This document shows positions 55,201 to 63,831 of a stretch of DNA of 64,000 nt, one piece after another. A program made the translations under genes and the position numbers. This DNA is from Aurelia coerulea (taxonomy: Eukaryota; Cnidaria; Scyphozoa; Semaeostomeae; Ulmaridae). Position 1 is the first letter of the stretch. Each line of letters begins with the position of its first letter. Under the pieces are notes generated by a model. That model was given only the letters and a program-made list of their open reading frames with translations. It was not told the DNA's origin and did no database searches. The stretch lies in NCBI GenBank assembly GCA_039566865.1, contig CM076961.1, positions 1,991,501 through 2,055,500 on the forward strand. Direction: 5' to 3'.

Positions 55201-58200
55201 TATCTAGATTACTCTGAAAAACGCATTAAAAACCCTTCATTGTGCCGGAAAAATAAACTTTGAACTCCAAGACCAAACTCAATGCTCACAACAACAGTAT
55301 TTGTAGACAATGTACTATCTAGATTACTCTGAAAAACGCATTAAAAACCCTTCATTGTGCCGGGAAAATAAACTTATAACTCCTAGACCAGACTCAATGC
55401 TCACAACAACAGTATTTGTAGGCTATGTACTATCTAGATTACTCTGAAAAACGCATTAAAAACCCTTCATTGTGCCGGGAAAATAAACTTTGAACTCCTA
55501 GACCAAACTCAATGCTCACAACAACAGTATTTGTAGATCATGTATTATCTACATTATACTGAAAATGAAAACCCTTCATTGCTTGAAAAATAAAATTTAT
55601 CCAAAACTGCCATTTCAATTACCATACCCAGATCTCCTAGACCAAACTCAATGCTCGCAACAACAGTATTTGTAGACTATGTACTATCTAGATTACTCTG
55701 AAAACCACATTAAAAACCCTTCATTGTGCGGGAAAATAAACTTTGAACTCCTAGACCAAACTCAATGCTCGCAACAACAGTATTTGTAGACTATGTACTA
55801 TCTAGATTACTCTGAAAAACGCATTAAAAACCCTTCATTGTGCCGGAAAAATAAACTTTGAACTCCTAAACCAAACTCAATGCTCACAACAACAATATTT
55901 GTAGTTTTTTACTATCTACATTATACTGAAAAGAGTATTAAAAACCATTCACTGAGCTTGAAAAAAAACTTTATCCAAAATTGCCATTTCAATTACCATA
56001 CCCAGAACTCCTAGACCAAACTCAATGCTCACAACAACAGTATCTATGGATTATTTAGTCTACTAAAACATATTACAATTTAGCTTACCGTTGGCCTAAC
56101 AAGATTTCAACAAAATGAAGTTTAATCTATGAGAATACATGCTGTTCTTTATTGCTTTCTGAATTTATACAATGTTCTTTTTTGTTATCTTTAGCTCCTT
56201 GCTAAGATAGCATCTGAGTACAGACAGTCATTAGTCAACTCATCAATTATTTAGCAGATTTTGAAGATCAGCAGATGATGAAATAACATCTTATTTTGAA
56301 CAAAAGTTTATTGTCTGTTTACCAGCATAGGAATCAAATCATTCAAAAACATGATTGGTTGATATACTTTTCCTTTGATTTACTGGCTTAAATTGAACTT
56401 CAGATATTTTGTTTAGAAGTGTTTGTTGACATTGTTTTATATCTTGATTATTTTCAGAATTGCAGCAATTCTTGGTTGCAAACAGTATTTTGGTTGTAAT
56501 TTCATCAAATACTCCCAAAACTCCCATAGAATACTCAAGTATTTGGTATTCATGATCCTAAAGGACTAGCCGCTCTCACACAGCTTCGAGTTGGATTAAG
56601 TGCACTTAATTTTCATAAATTTAGGCACAATTTCAGTGACACCTTAAACCCAATGTGTCCCATAAACGACGGCGTTGACGATACGGAACATTTCTTGCTG
56701 CACTGCCACTCTCATCATCTGCAGAGAAATAATCTCCTCAACCACGTACAGGCAATTTTGCTTTCAAACGGTTTGTCGAGCCTTTCCAATGAGAAACTAG
56801 TTTCAATAATTTTGTATGGTGATATAAGGTTACCTTTTGAGTCAAATAAAACAATCATTAAAGCAACACTAGAGTTCATTGAATCATCAAAGAGATTTTC
56901 TTAAATCATTTCAGTGAAATTTTCGTCTCCTCCCCCCACATTTGTGTCATTTTATTCGTAGCTTTACTTTATGCTGTAGCCTAGCTAATTATTTTCATGT
57001 AAATGTTTTATGTTATATGTTAAAGCCACGGGGTTGCAATTTATTCTCATTCTCCCTGTGGCACCGTCCTGTAACCATGTTCTGTTATTGTAAAATTTTA
57101 GATTGATATATATAAAAAAAAAAAACTCCCATAATTTCTGTCTCTGGTTGAGAAAACAGTAAGTACAGCACATGCCACTATGCCACATTAAGCCAAAAGA
57201 AATCTCAAGGCTTCTTAAGAATTCTACACTTTCTGATAAAATTCTTCAAAACCTTACAGACTTTCTATACCAAATTCTTTGGCAAAAAAACAGATGCTAA
57301 ACTCCATCCTGGCCATATGATCTTTAGCAGGGGAGCAATAAATTGTCTCCTCTTGCAATGTTCAGGCAAGCTGACTAATTGAATAAATAGAAAAACAAAG
57401 AAAACGATATTTCAAGGTGAGCAGTTCACTATTTTGAACAGTTCAGGAGATGCCTACAGCTCCCTAAGAGGTACCCGGAGGGTAGACTTATGACGATGAG
57501 TCCCTTGTATCCCTGCGGTACCTTGCTCACAGAGACTCATAATGAAACAGTTAAAAACCTGACCCTATCTTCTGCATTCGATTGATCGAATCTGGATCGA
57601 ACGACTGCTTCGGCTCTGTTCAACGGTCATTCTTCAGAAAGGAAATGCGATAGAAACCACGGTAAGCAGACACTTACTCAACAAAACTTGGTATTCATCT
57701 GAAGAAGAAAGTTCACTTTACCTGGTGAGTGCAAAATAAGTCTTTTAATGCTGCAATTTCTATGTTTTTAAGACCAAAACATAGCAGAGAAATCTTCAAG
57801 TACCTGCTGCAGCAACTTCCTTCAAATTTAGTCAACTGCGTCAATCGAATTGAAGGTTCGAAACTGATTGTTCTTCGCCAAATCTTGCATTCTGATTGGT
57901 TTGCTAGGAATCCCAGCATATTAGGCCTAAATAGGGTCAACTTTTTCAGAGTAATAATATGAGTATCTGTTGACTGAAGCGCCATCTTGAAGTCAAAGAG
58001 CACAGGGAAACAAGAGACTCATTGTCATAAGTCTACCCGGAGGGCCGCAAGAGCTATGGCTCTCCTCAACAGTCAGGACTGGTTAATGCACACGAGGCCT
58101 TTACTATCGCTATTAGATCTACCGCATTTTTCAATAAATCAAGAAATCTCTTACCAGTACTGTAAACATAAACTTCAATGGGTCGATTGTACATCTCACT

Positions 58201-60353
58201 CAGTGCTTGCATTTCAACATTGTTTCCATGGCAATAGTCATTTTTCTTTCGATGAATATATGAATTGAAGTCTTCTGTCACAAACTTTGAGAAGTAGTCA
58301 GAATTTTTTACCTTTTAAAAAATAAGAATACTCTTTTTAGCTCATTGTATTTGATGAACCAACAAATGATGGAGCAGGAGGCCAAATAGCATTAAATATT
58401 GCCTCATACAAGGAAGGTTTTCAAAATAATGGTGGAAAATATTGAGGCTCTACAGCCTATTTTTCCTTTTTTATAAAAAAATATTTAACATTTTTGATAC
58501 CTACAAAATGTTATTTGTGAAACATGCATGCAAAAAAGGCAGAGAAACATCAGAATACTTTGTTTTCTTCCGGTGTTTACCAGTTATTTTTTGAAAAATA
58601 TGCAGCTACAGTTAAAAGAGGTCCAAGAGAGCAGCTACAGAAAGACACAAAGACATTAAAATTTTTAAAAACTTAGCCCTTGGTGGTCTGGACATATACT
58701 GTATTGACTTGCTTTAGGTGGCCAAGATACCAATTTCAAAGCTGACTTTATCTGTCTGATAGCTGGGTCGCGAGAACGTTAAAAACCACAAAAATTAGCG
58801 ATTATAGTTAAAATTTGGAAAATAGAAATTTCTGGAAATGTAATGGGATATTCTTACCATATAATCCATGCAGTGAGCACGAACAATTGAATGCATTTCT
58901 TGGTCTCCATAAACTTGATCAGCTAGAAAATAAACAAATATGTTTTGCTCTTCAAAATTTGAAAAAAACTGTTCTAAAGAAGACATTTGATGCTGGAATG
59001 GTTTCCATGCCTGGAAATCTCCGGAAATCTTCCATAAAACTTGTGACAATAAGAGGATAAGAATTAATCATCATTAACCGCTATCTCTGCCTGTGGCAGA
59101 ATGCACACTGACATGAGATAGTTGCTTCTACACTTTCAATATATGACAAGAGCATTCAAGGAAATTGCATCAAAATGTTATCTCCATCTTTTATCTTGCC
59201 ATCCTCTATTTCTCTTTCCATTAGTCATGCCTTCCAAAGAATCAATACCTCTCAAGAATTTATTAGAATGTTAAGGATTCTTAAGAACTCCTTCAGAATT
59301 CTTTGCTGTTAATGTAGCTAAATATCAAGTTGAAATAGAGAAAGGCAAAAGACAGGAGTTACCGGGTGAAGCAGAAAAAAGTTCCCACTTTTGAAAATTC
59401 ATCGCATCAAAAGTACTGGATGGATTGGAATGAATCAATATTTGTTTGACAGCCAAAAGATCAAAGTATTTTTGTGATTTTTCTCACCTTCTTTCGAGCA
59501 CTTGAAAAATTGGTAAATTCAAGTTTACAAAAACTTTGTGGTTACAAAATGACTGAAAAAGGCCTAAAATACTTGATCAAATCATAAAGGACTCCTCGCT
59601 CAGAACAATATAGAGAAAATGCAATTTCTCATGGGATCGTCTGCACATTTATTCCCATGGGATTTAAAGTCTTTAGTATCTGTTTGAGAATCTATGTTTT
59701 ACAACTTTTGAGAGAGATGAAACGCTTGTGCGTATTGCTTTGTGTGAGGAGAGTCCTAAAGTTTTGATCAAGTGTTTTAGGCCCTTTTCACTAATTTTGC
59801 AACCATAAAATTTTGTAAAGTTGAATTGATCTATATTTGCAGTGCTCGTAAGAAGACGAGAAAAATCACAAAAAATACTTCAAACTTTTGGCTTTTAACA
59901 AGAATTTGAATCATTCAAATCCATGAAGTACTTGTGGTGCTACGAATTTTCAAAAGTGGGAACTTTTTCTGGCTCACCCGGTATTGTACGGAAATTCTTT
60001 CTTGGGTCATATGTTTTACCGATCTCTCTTTTTTCTTTTAATAAAAGTATCCAGGAAATTCAGTAAACTTCAATATCATTTCACTGAAATATTGTAGTAT
60101 CAGAAGAGGTTTCCACATTATGTTAAGAATGGAATGGAAAAGGGATCGGTTGTGTGGAAAAATGAAAAGTGCAGGAACTTCAAGGACGCTGGTATCTTTA
60201 CAACCAAATGAAACTCTACTGGGAGAAATATACTGTAAATATCATGGAGACTATCTTACCAACAGCTCTGAACATGCATGCTCCATCTGGTACCATCTTT
60301 TTTATAATGAAACCTCTCCTTTCTTTTAGTTCTGTTTCAAAATCTTCCTCTTT
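43152..60353 (-). CDS. OTUD5: OTU deubiquitinase of the OTUD5 (DUBA) type, 5' end missing
   Basis: Eight minus-strand exons: 60353-60260, 58922-58858, 58311-58155, 52322-52165, 50768-50706, 49931-49806, 45418-45133 and 43258-43152. All have GT-AG borders and matching phases; they total 1056 bases, 351 codons plus TAG. The protein cleaves ubiquitin chains in cytosol and nucleus. The OTU core is complete: [12 protein letters not shown] holds the catalytic Asp and Cys, [11 protein letters not shown] and [19 protein letters not shown] the middle, and [16 protein letters not shown] the catalytic His. Next come the conserved helix ([20 protein letters not shown]), a Ser/Pro-rich linker (about 95 residues) and a C-terminal ubiquitin-interacting motif ([18 protein letters not shown]). 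Human OTUD5 is 571 aa; the missing part is its disordered N-terminus and the segment before the core. At the junction of exons three and four about five residues of the human protein (after YSTG) are absent, either a real deletion or a missed micro-exon. Introns carry most of the repeats at 43-60 kb. Confidence 0.92.
43343..44120. other. Non-coding intron, possible mariner-type fragment
   Basis: TACCGGGTGTCCTAAAATGA at 43343 resembles the ends of the mariner-like MITEs but no matching right end was found. A 61-codon minus-strand frame at 43605-43790 has no recognised motif. Confidence 0.35.
44332..44653 (+). mobile_element. TIR element, TTAAAGGGGCTCCG ends (family J, copy 1)
   Basis: TTAAAGGGGCTCCGTCGACA and GACGACGGAGCCCCTTTAA. 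The interior contains a hairpin TTTTGGTGGCTTGGG / GAAGCCACCAAA. TTAA at both ends could be the target site. Confidence 0.75.
44774..45096 (-). mobile_element. TIR element (family J, copy 2), inverted
   Basis: Same element as 44332-44653 in the opposite orientation, 120 bases away. It ends 37 bases before the OTUD5 linker exon donor at 45133. Confidence 0.75.
45133..45418 (-). CDS. OTUD5: OTUD5 exon, Ser/Pro-rich linker
   Basis: Acceptor TTCTCCTACAG, donor CGAG|GTAAAA in phase 1. 95 codons rich in Ser and Pro with SRRSPPRNQ- and [22 protein letters not shown] motifs, likely disordered. Sequence is not conserved but position and phase fit between the helix and the final exon. An additional symmetric exon after it cannot be excluded. 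Confidence 0.8.
45536..45925. mobile_element. Foldback MITE (family B, copy 1), truncated
   Basis: CATAGGGCTCAAATCTTTAA start and the shared interior (GTGGCAAGCAGAAATTTGTA, GATGACGTCATAACCTCAAA); the right terminal repeat is missing. Confidence 0.7.
45926..47439. other. Intronic sequence, no feature assigned
   Basis: AT-rich OTUD5 intron. A short (CT)n tract is at about 46772-46788, and AAGGTGGCTCRCTACCAA recurs three times at 46863-46960. No ORF or TIR pair supported. Confidence 0.4.
47440..47690 (+). repeat. Diverged outlier units of the 69-bp satellite
   Basis: Three to four degenerate units with the same order of words: GCCTATTTTAGCAAAATAGC, AAAGCCTATAGC, GCGAAAAAGGTGAGCCTATA, GCCTTATTTTTTGGTCAAAA. 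Unit length varies (about 65-80). They lie 4.7 kb from the main array. Confidence 0.75.
48537..48955. mobile_element. MITE with CAGTAAAAACCCGC ends (family H, copy 1), TA duplication
   Basis: CAGTAAAAACCCGCACATAA left and TTATGTGCGGGTTTTTACTG right, TA on both sides. Interior repeats of GGTTCTTA. The ends resemble those of pogo/Tigger elements (inference). Confidence 0.75.
49252..49770. mobile_element. Foldback MITE (family A, copy 3)
   Basis: CATAGGTTCCAAATCTTTAA to GATTTGGAACCTATG; complete copy with both arms, in an OTUD5 intron. Confidence 0.8.
49806..49931 (-). CDS. OTUD5: OTUD5 exon, ATDWE/ESYLQWL segment
   Basis: 42 codons, phase 0 on both sides: [20 protein letters not shown] then [16 protein letters not shown]. 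Acceptor TTTATATTAG, donor CCA|GTAAGT. The family A MITE at 49252-49770 ends 36 bases past its donor. Confidence 0.92.
50225..50695. mobile_element. MITE with CAGTAAAAACCCGC ends (family H, copy 2), TA duplication
   Basis: CAGTAAAAACCCGCGTATAA and TTATACGCGGGTTTTTACTG, with TA flanks at 50223-50224 and 50696-50697. It ends 10 bases before the OTUD5 exon at 50706. Confidence 0.75.
50706..50768 (-). CDS. OTUD5: OTUD5 short exon (21 codons)
   Basis: The acceptor is TTCTCTTTTAG at 50770-50769, not the nearby TTGCAG, which would give a stop. Reads [20 protein letters not shown] then E, phase 0 on both sides, donor GTGAGT. Confidence 0.88.
50938..51436. mobile_element. Foldback MITE (family A, copy 4)
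   Basis: CATAGGTTCCAAATCTTTAA left, TTAAAGATTTGGAACCTATG right; orientation of the interior is opposite to copy 3. Confidence 0.8.
51546..52043. mobile_element. Foldback MITE (family B, copy 2)
   Basis: CATAGGGCTCAAATCTTTAA left; right end diverged to AAAGATTTGAGGTAG. Arms CCATTTTGAAAAAAGTCAAG and its inverse. Confidence 0.7.
52097..52141. mobile_element. Palindrome made of two fused terminal repeats
   Basis: TATAGGGTGTCCCAAAAAAA, AC, then its inverse TTTTTTTGGGACACCCTGTA. The arms are the ends of the element at 54125-54719 with no interior left. It lies 23 bases inside the intron next to the OTUD5 exon ending at 52165. Confidence 0.75.
52165..52322 (-). CDS. OTUD5: OTUD5 exon with catalytic His
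   Basis: Acceptor AAATTTTCTTGCAG; AT completes Asp. [20 protein letters not shown] then [20 protein letters not shown] and [10 protein letters not shown]. Phase-0 donor GTGAGT. A 45-bp palindrome lies 23 bases into the following intron. Confidence 0.92.
52374..53370. repeat. 163-bp tandem array, 6 near-identical units plus a partial
   Basis: GAAATTTAGCAAGTTATGAT begins units at 52374, 52537, 52700, 52863, 53024, 53187 and 53350, i.e. spacing 163 except one of 161 (a lost AT). Units are nearly identical, so the array is young. It lies in the OTUD5 intron upstream of exon 52165-52322. Confidence 0.93.
53515..53640. repeat. Simple repeat GTAGAAAA(A)GTGTAAAAT
   Basis: About five tandem copies of a 20-30-bp purine-rich unit. 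The open minus-strand frames rich in Phe, Leu and Tyr across it are artefacts. Confidence 0.8.
53861..53887 (-). mobile_element. Solo terminal repeat of the family F element
   Basis: GGGGCATAATTCTTTGGGAC followed by ACCCTG and TA equals one end of 54125-54719. The other end is not next to it. Confidence 0.55.
53988..56050. repeat. 115-bp tandem array with longer variants, about 12 units
   Basis: AAAAACCCTTCATTGTGC recurs with 115-base spacing (55003, 55118, 55233, 55348) and longer units of about 146 bases that add ATTTATCCAAAATTGCCATTTC. Shared words: AACTCAATGCTCACAACAAC, AGTATTTGTAGACTATG. Interrupted by the MITE at 54125-54719. Confidence 0.9.
54125..54719. mobile_element. Palindromic MITE (family F), inserted in the 115-bp array
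   Basis: CAGGGTGTCCCAAAAAATTG and its inverse ATTTTTTGGGACATCCTG. Arms extend inward (CTGAAGGTCATAGCTCCATC and inverse). The array sequence CTATCTACATTATACTG is split between left CTATCT and right TACATTATACTG, so the target was TA, with the left copy now TT. Confidence 0.75.
56529..57121 (+). mobile_element. 5'-truncated LINE insertion with 12-bp target duplication
   Basis: AAAACTCCCATA at 56517-56528 and 57122-57133 flanks the insertion. The frame from about 56545 reads [20 protein letters not shown], then [20 protein letters not shown], the Cys/His motif at the end of some non-LTR reverse-transcriptase proteins, and stops at 56904. A 3' UTR and an A-rich tail complete it. It lies in an OTUD5 intron, opposite strand. 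Confidence 0.85.
57460..58047. mobile_element. Foldback element, ACCCGGAGGGTAGACTTATG ends
   Basis: Left CCCGGAGGGTAGACTTATGA and right TCATAAGTCTACCCGGAGGG include inverted parts (GTAGACTTATGAC / GTCATAAGTCTAC) about 550 bases apart. The interior has inverted segments around 57720 and 57990. Boundaries are approximate. Confidence 0.5.
58155..58311 (-). CDS. OTUD5: OTUD5 exon, [10 protein letters not shown] segment
   Basis: Starts [20 protein letters not shown], continues with [20 protein letters not shown], ends in YST and a phase-1 donor G|GTAAGA. The acceptor is AAAAG, with a weak pyrimidine tract, but residues before and after fit the family without a gap. Confidence 0.9.
58858..58922 (-). 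CDS. OTUD5: OTUD5 exon, [11 protein letters not shown] segment
   Basis: Acceptor GTTTATTTTCTAG; CT completes Ala. Reads [20 protein letters not shown] then YM and ends before GTAAGA in phase 0. Confidence 0.92.
59362..59981. mobile_element. Palindromic MITE (family G, intact), TA duplication
   Basis: CCGGGTGAAGCAGAAAAAAG and CTTTTTCTGGCTCACCCGG, with TA at 59360-59361 and 59982-59983. Long arms with TTCCCACTTTTGAAAATTCA. A half copy is at 6709-7013. Confidence 0.75.
60260..60353 (-). CDS. OTUD5: OTUD5 exon with catalytic Asp/Cys
   Basis: Acceptor (minus) TTATCTTCATTACAG; donor GTTG|GTAAGA. Reads [20 protein letters not shown] then [11 protein letters not shown]. Enters in phase 0, leaves in phase 1. 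Confidence 0.9.
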
Positions 60354-60805
60354 CTGTAATGAAGATAAAAAATCATTAATTGAGTGGGCAAGAAATTTTC
60401 AAAGTTCTATCACACTTATTCACACTTCTGGCCTTTGGGACTGGCCGTCACTGGCCTTAGGGACTGGCCTTAGGACTGGTCTTAGGGATCATCTGAATTG
60501 ATCAGTTAAATTTTGGCACAGTAAAATCTCTTAAAAAGCTGAAAGTAGTGGAAAAACAACCAATAAACTGCCTAAATACAAACAATTGGATAACGAAACA
60601 TTCTTCCAAGCTTATGCTGAAAATACGAAATGGCAAAATGTTTTGATTAAATTTGCAGAAAGACTGAATCTTTTCACCCAATGAACTGCTGCTCCTTGCT
60701 GAACAGCCAAAATCATTTGCTAAATTTCTGACTTCCAAATTGAAATATCCAAATACTTAAAATTACAGATAAAACTGTAAAATTTTCTTTGAACAACTGA
60801 TCGAT

Positions 60806-61130
60806 TCGGATGCCCCTTTATCCACCTTACCCCAAGTTTACCTGTGGACTACACGCAAGGATCTAAACAGTTTCAAGGTTATGATAAAACAATGGAATGG
60901 CCCCACCTGTAAATGCAACGTTTGTAAATATAATGATATCATGTAGATTTTGTCCATTTATGTCCATGTAGTTTGATATTTATCTTCTGTATATACGTAT
61001 TCATTTCCTTAACGTTATTTTTCCATTTGTTAGTAGATTCGATTTAGATTAGTTGTATGTGTATATATTTGTATATATATGTATAGCTAGGTGTAAAAAA
61101 TCGAATAAAAATAAGATAACAAACAAGCAA
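60806..61130 (+). pseudogene. LINE 3' end (Cys-rich C-terminus) and 3' UTR
   Basis: Frame PLSTLPQVYLWTTRKDLNSF, then KQWNGPTCKCNVCKYNDIM and TAG at 60944-60946. The WNGPxCxCxxC ending is typical of some CR1-like non-LTR elements. An A-rich 3' UTR follows. Confidence 0.65.
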
Positions 61131-61857
61131 GGATAGCATAATTATCAGAAATACTAAATCTACAGCAGGAACTAGTAAAACTGCTTTTTCTCTTGGGTCC
61201 CGCTTGAGTGCAATCTCACTGAATTTTTTGAGGGGGTTGAATATGTTTCACTGCTGCTTTGTAATACTGTCAATTTCAAATTGGGAAGCATTCAATGCAA
61301 ATTAGCAGAACTTTGAACAAAACAAGGCCATCATTTTAGCTGAAAACACCTGGCAATGTCCGTTGTGCAAGATGGGAATTTTGTGGTTGGAAACTATCTT
61401 CTCTTCTACCATGTGCTGTGGGTAAAATAAGTTAACACGTTTTGTGGGCTGTGGAATAAAAGGCATGTGGCAAATATTCAAAACCAAATGTTAATCTGTC
61501 AGTCAAAGGCTAACCTTTCTACCCTTAATTTTCAGACTAGTTTATAATGTCAGCTACAAATTAATTTAGTTAAATGGAAGGTCAAAATGGCATGCTTTTA
61601 CAATGTTTTCTTTCAAAAACAATTTCCAGAGTTGAGTCTTTGGACTGCATGCCAAACATATTTGGTGCACAATTTCAAACAATGGAGAAATAATCACAAA
61701 GGTGCACAATGAAGCACACAATGATAGATTTTGGTGCACACATTGCAAATAATTGAATTTATTCTTGATGCATTCCAGATAGGGCTGGGGCATGGCATGC
61801 ATTGTAAAAGCAGTAGGATTAATTGAATTTTATCACAACACATCACACTACACCAAG
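61131..61857. other. No feature assigned
   Basis: AT-rich, only short ORFs without recognisable motifs. Missing 5' exons of OTUD5 would be expected on the minus strand here or beyond the window; none could be identified. Confidence 0.4.
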
Positions 61858-62362
61858 CATAGGGCTCAAATCTTTCAAATCTTTAAAAAGGTGGGTGTAA
61901 AATTATATTACATTTTTCTTTGAATTGGATGGCTTGAAAGAAACTTGGGGCACTTTGCTGTAAATCTGCTGTGGCAATTTATTGATATCTTGATTAATTT
62001 CAAAATGGTGGCTTTTTGATTATTCTTGAAAAAATTCATGGCAAATTTGAAAAATTTTAAATCAATGTAGATCCTACGTCAATAGAGGCAAAATGATACA
62101 ATCTTCAAGAAAACCATAGTTTATAGAGGTCTACACTATGGTGGCAAGCAGAAATCTGTAGCTTTTCTGGTTTAGGATTTAGAAATTTGATGACGTCACA
62201 GCCTCAAATATAATAAATGCGACTATTTTGAAATTAATCAAGATATCAATAAATTGCCACGGCAGTTTTTGCAGCAAAGTATCCTAAGTTCCTTTCAAAC
62301 TATTTGATTCAAAGCAAAATGTGATAGAATTTTACAACCTTTTTAAAGATTTGAGCCCTATG
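61858..62362. mobile_element. Foldback MITE (family B, copy 3)
   Basis: CATAGGGCTCAAATCTTTCA left, TTAAAGATTTGAGCCCTATG right, complete. Confidence 0.8.
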
Positions 62363-62605
62363 CTACACCACAAAATTGCTTCAAGTGTGGATTCAGCCTT
62401 TACTCTGCCCCTAGATTACACCAAATCTCATATTCACAAGTGAAATGTTGTTCTGATCAATTCTGTTCACTTTTGGTCAAGACTGACAAATTATGATCAG
62501 TTCAGCAGTCTTTCCCAAATGTTAACAGTTGCTCAATCACTTTTCAAATTCATTCAAATTTGATTCAAACTTGTTGCCTGATTGGGCAATGTTGTCGATG
62601 GGAAA

Positions 62606-63102
62606 CATAGGGCTCAAATCTTTGAAAAGGTCGGTGGAAAATTCTGTTACAGTTTTCTTTGAAATAAATGGCCTGGAAGGAACTTAGGGTTTTTTGCTGT
62701 AAATTTACTGTGGCAATTTATTGATATCTTGATTAGTTTCAATACGGCGGCATTTATCAAATTTGAGGCTATGACGTCATCAAATTTCTAAATCCTAAAC
62801 AAGAAAAGTTACAGATTTCTGCTTACCACCATATTGTAGACCTTCATAAACTATGGTTTCTTTCAAGGTTATTCAATGTTTCCTCTATTAGTTTAGAATT
62901 TATGATTGTTTAAATTTTTCCAAAATTGTTCATGAATTTTGTCAAAAATAATGACATTGCCACCATTTTGAAGAAAATCAAGAATATCAAAAAATGTCCA
63001 CGGCAGATTTACAGCAAAGTACCATAAGTTCTTTTTAAGCCATCCAATAAAAAAATTGCAAAAGAATTTTACACCAACCTTTTTAAAGATTTGAGCCCTA
63101 TG
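62606..63102. mobile_element. Foldback MITE (family B, copy 4)
   Basis: CATAGGGCTCAAATCTTTGA left, TTAAAGATTTGAGCCCTATG right, complete, 243 bases from copy 3. Confidence 0.8.
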
Positions 63103-63219
63103 CTACGACGGGGCAAAAATAGCACAACATTTCCTTGGTGGGCGAGTTTTTGTGTTTTCTGAAAAAAATTTGTTATCTACCGTACCATTTTCTGATCTAT
63201 ACAGTTTTACATTTTTCCC

Positions 63220-63615
63220 CATTTGGGAAACTGTATTCCGTCATCAGGCGACAGATTGTTTCCTATCGGGAAACAATGCAGGATTGGGCACCTGTACGAA
63301 AATACAAGGCCATGTAATAGCCATGTACAAGCCTTGTAGTTATGGCCTTGTAACCTTGTTATAGCCTGGAATAGCCTTGCTGTAACCTTGTAAATGGCTT
63401 GAAAAATGCTAATTAGCCTTGTAGAAGCCTTGTGGAAACCTTGTGTTAGACTGGTTGCAACTTGGAATCTTACTGGTAGCCTTGTAATTTTCTTCCAAGG
63501 TTAGTACAAGGTCATAACAAGGTCATAATCCCCTCTACAAGGCTAAAACTTGGCCTGTACAAGGCCAAGTTTAGCCTTGTATTTTTGTACAGGCAACACT
63601 TCCCAATTGGGAAAA
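63220..63615. repeat. CCTTGTA-rich foldback repeat
   Basis: Many copies of GCCTTGTA/TACAAGGC in both orientations. Outer arms CCATTTGGGAA / TTCCCAATTGGG and CCTGTACGAAAATACAAGGC / GCCTTGTATTTTTGTACAGG are inverted, so the segment can fold into one large stem. Confidence 0.65.
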
Positions 63616-63677
63616 ATGCTAAATTGATTGGTGATTGGAAAAAGAACACATGGGTTTGCTTAGTTTCATGTTGATCA

Positions 63678-63831
63678 TTCATTGACCATGACCTTGCCAT
63701 ACCTCAAATGAGAACAGCTTATGGCCAAAAGTCTTTTGCTTTCCGCGGAGCTGATACATGGAACAAACTCCATTCTGATATTAAATTAGCCCCTTCCATC
63801 CAGTCATTTAAAACCAAGCTCAAAAGCTCAT
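63678..63831 (+). pseudogene. LINE 3' end: reverse-transcriptase C-terminus remnant
   Basis: DHDLAIPQMRTAYGQKSFAF then RGADTWNKLHSDIKLAPSIQ and SFKTKLKSS with TAA. This is the conserved tail of an L2/CR1-like polyprotein. The 3' UTR runs toward the window end. Confidence 0.75.

Noticed and set aside
60502..60738. 78-codon minus-strand ORF as an upstream OTUD5 exon
   Set aside because: Its residues do not fit the segment before the OTU core and there is no phase-0 donor at its end.
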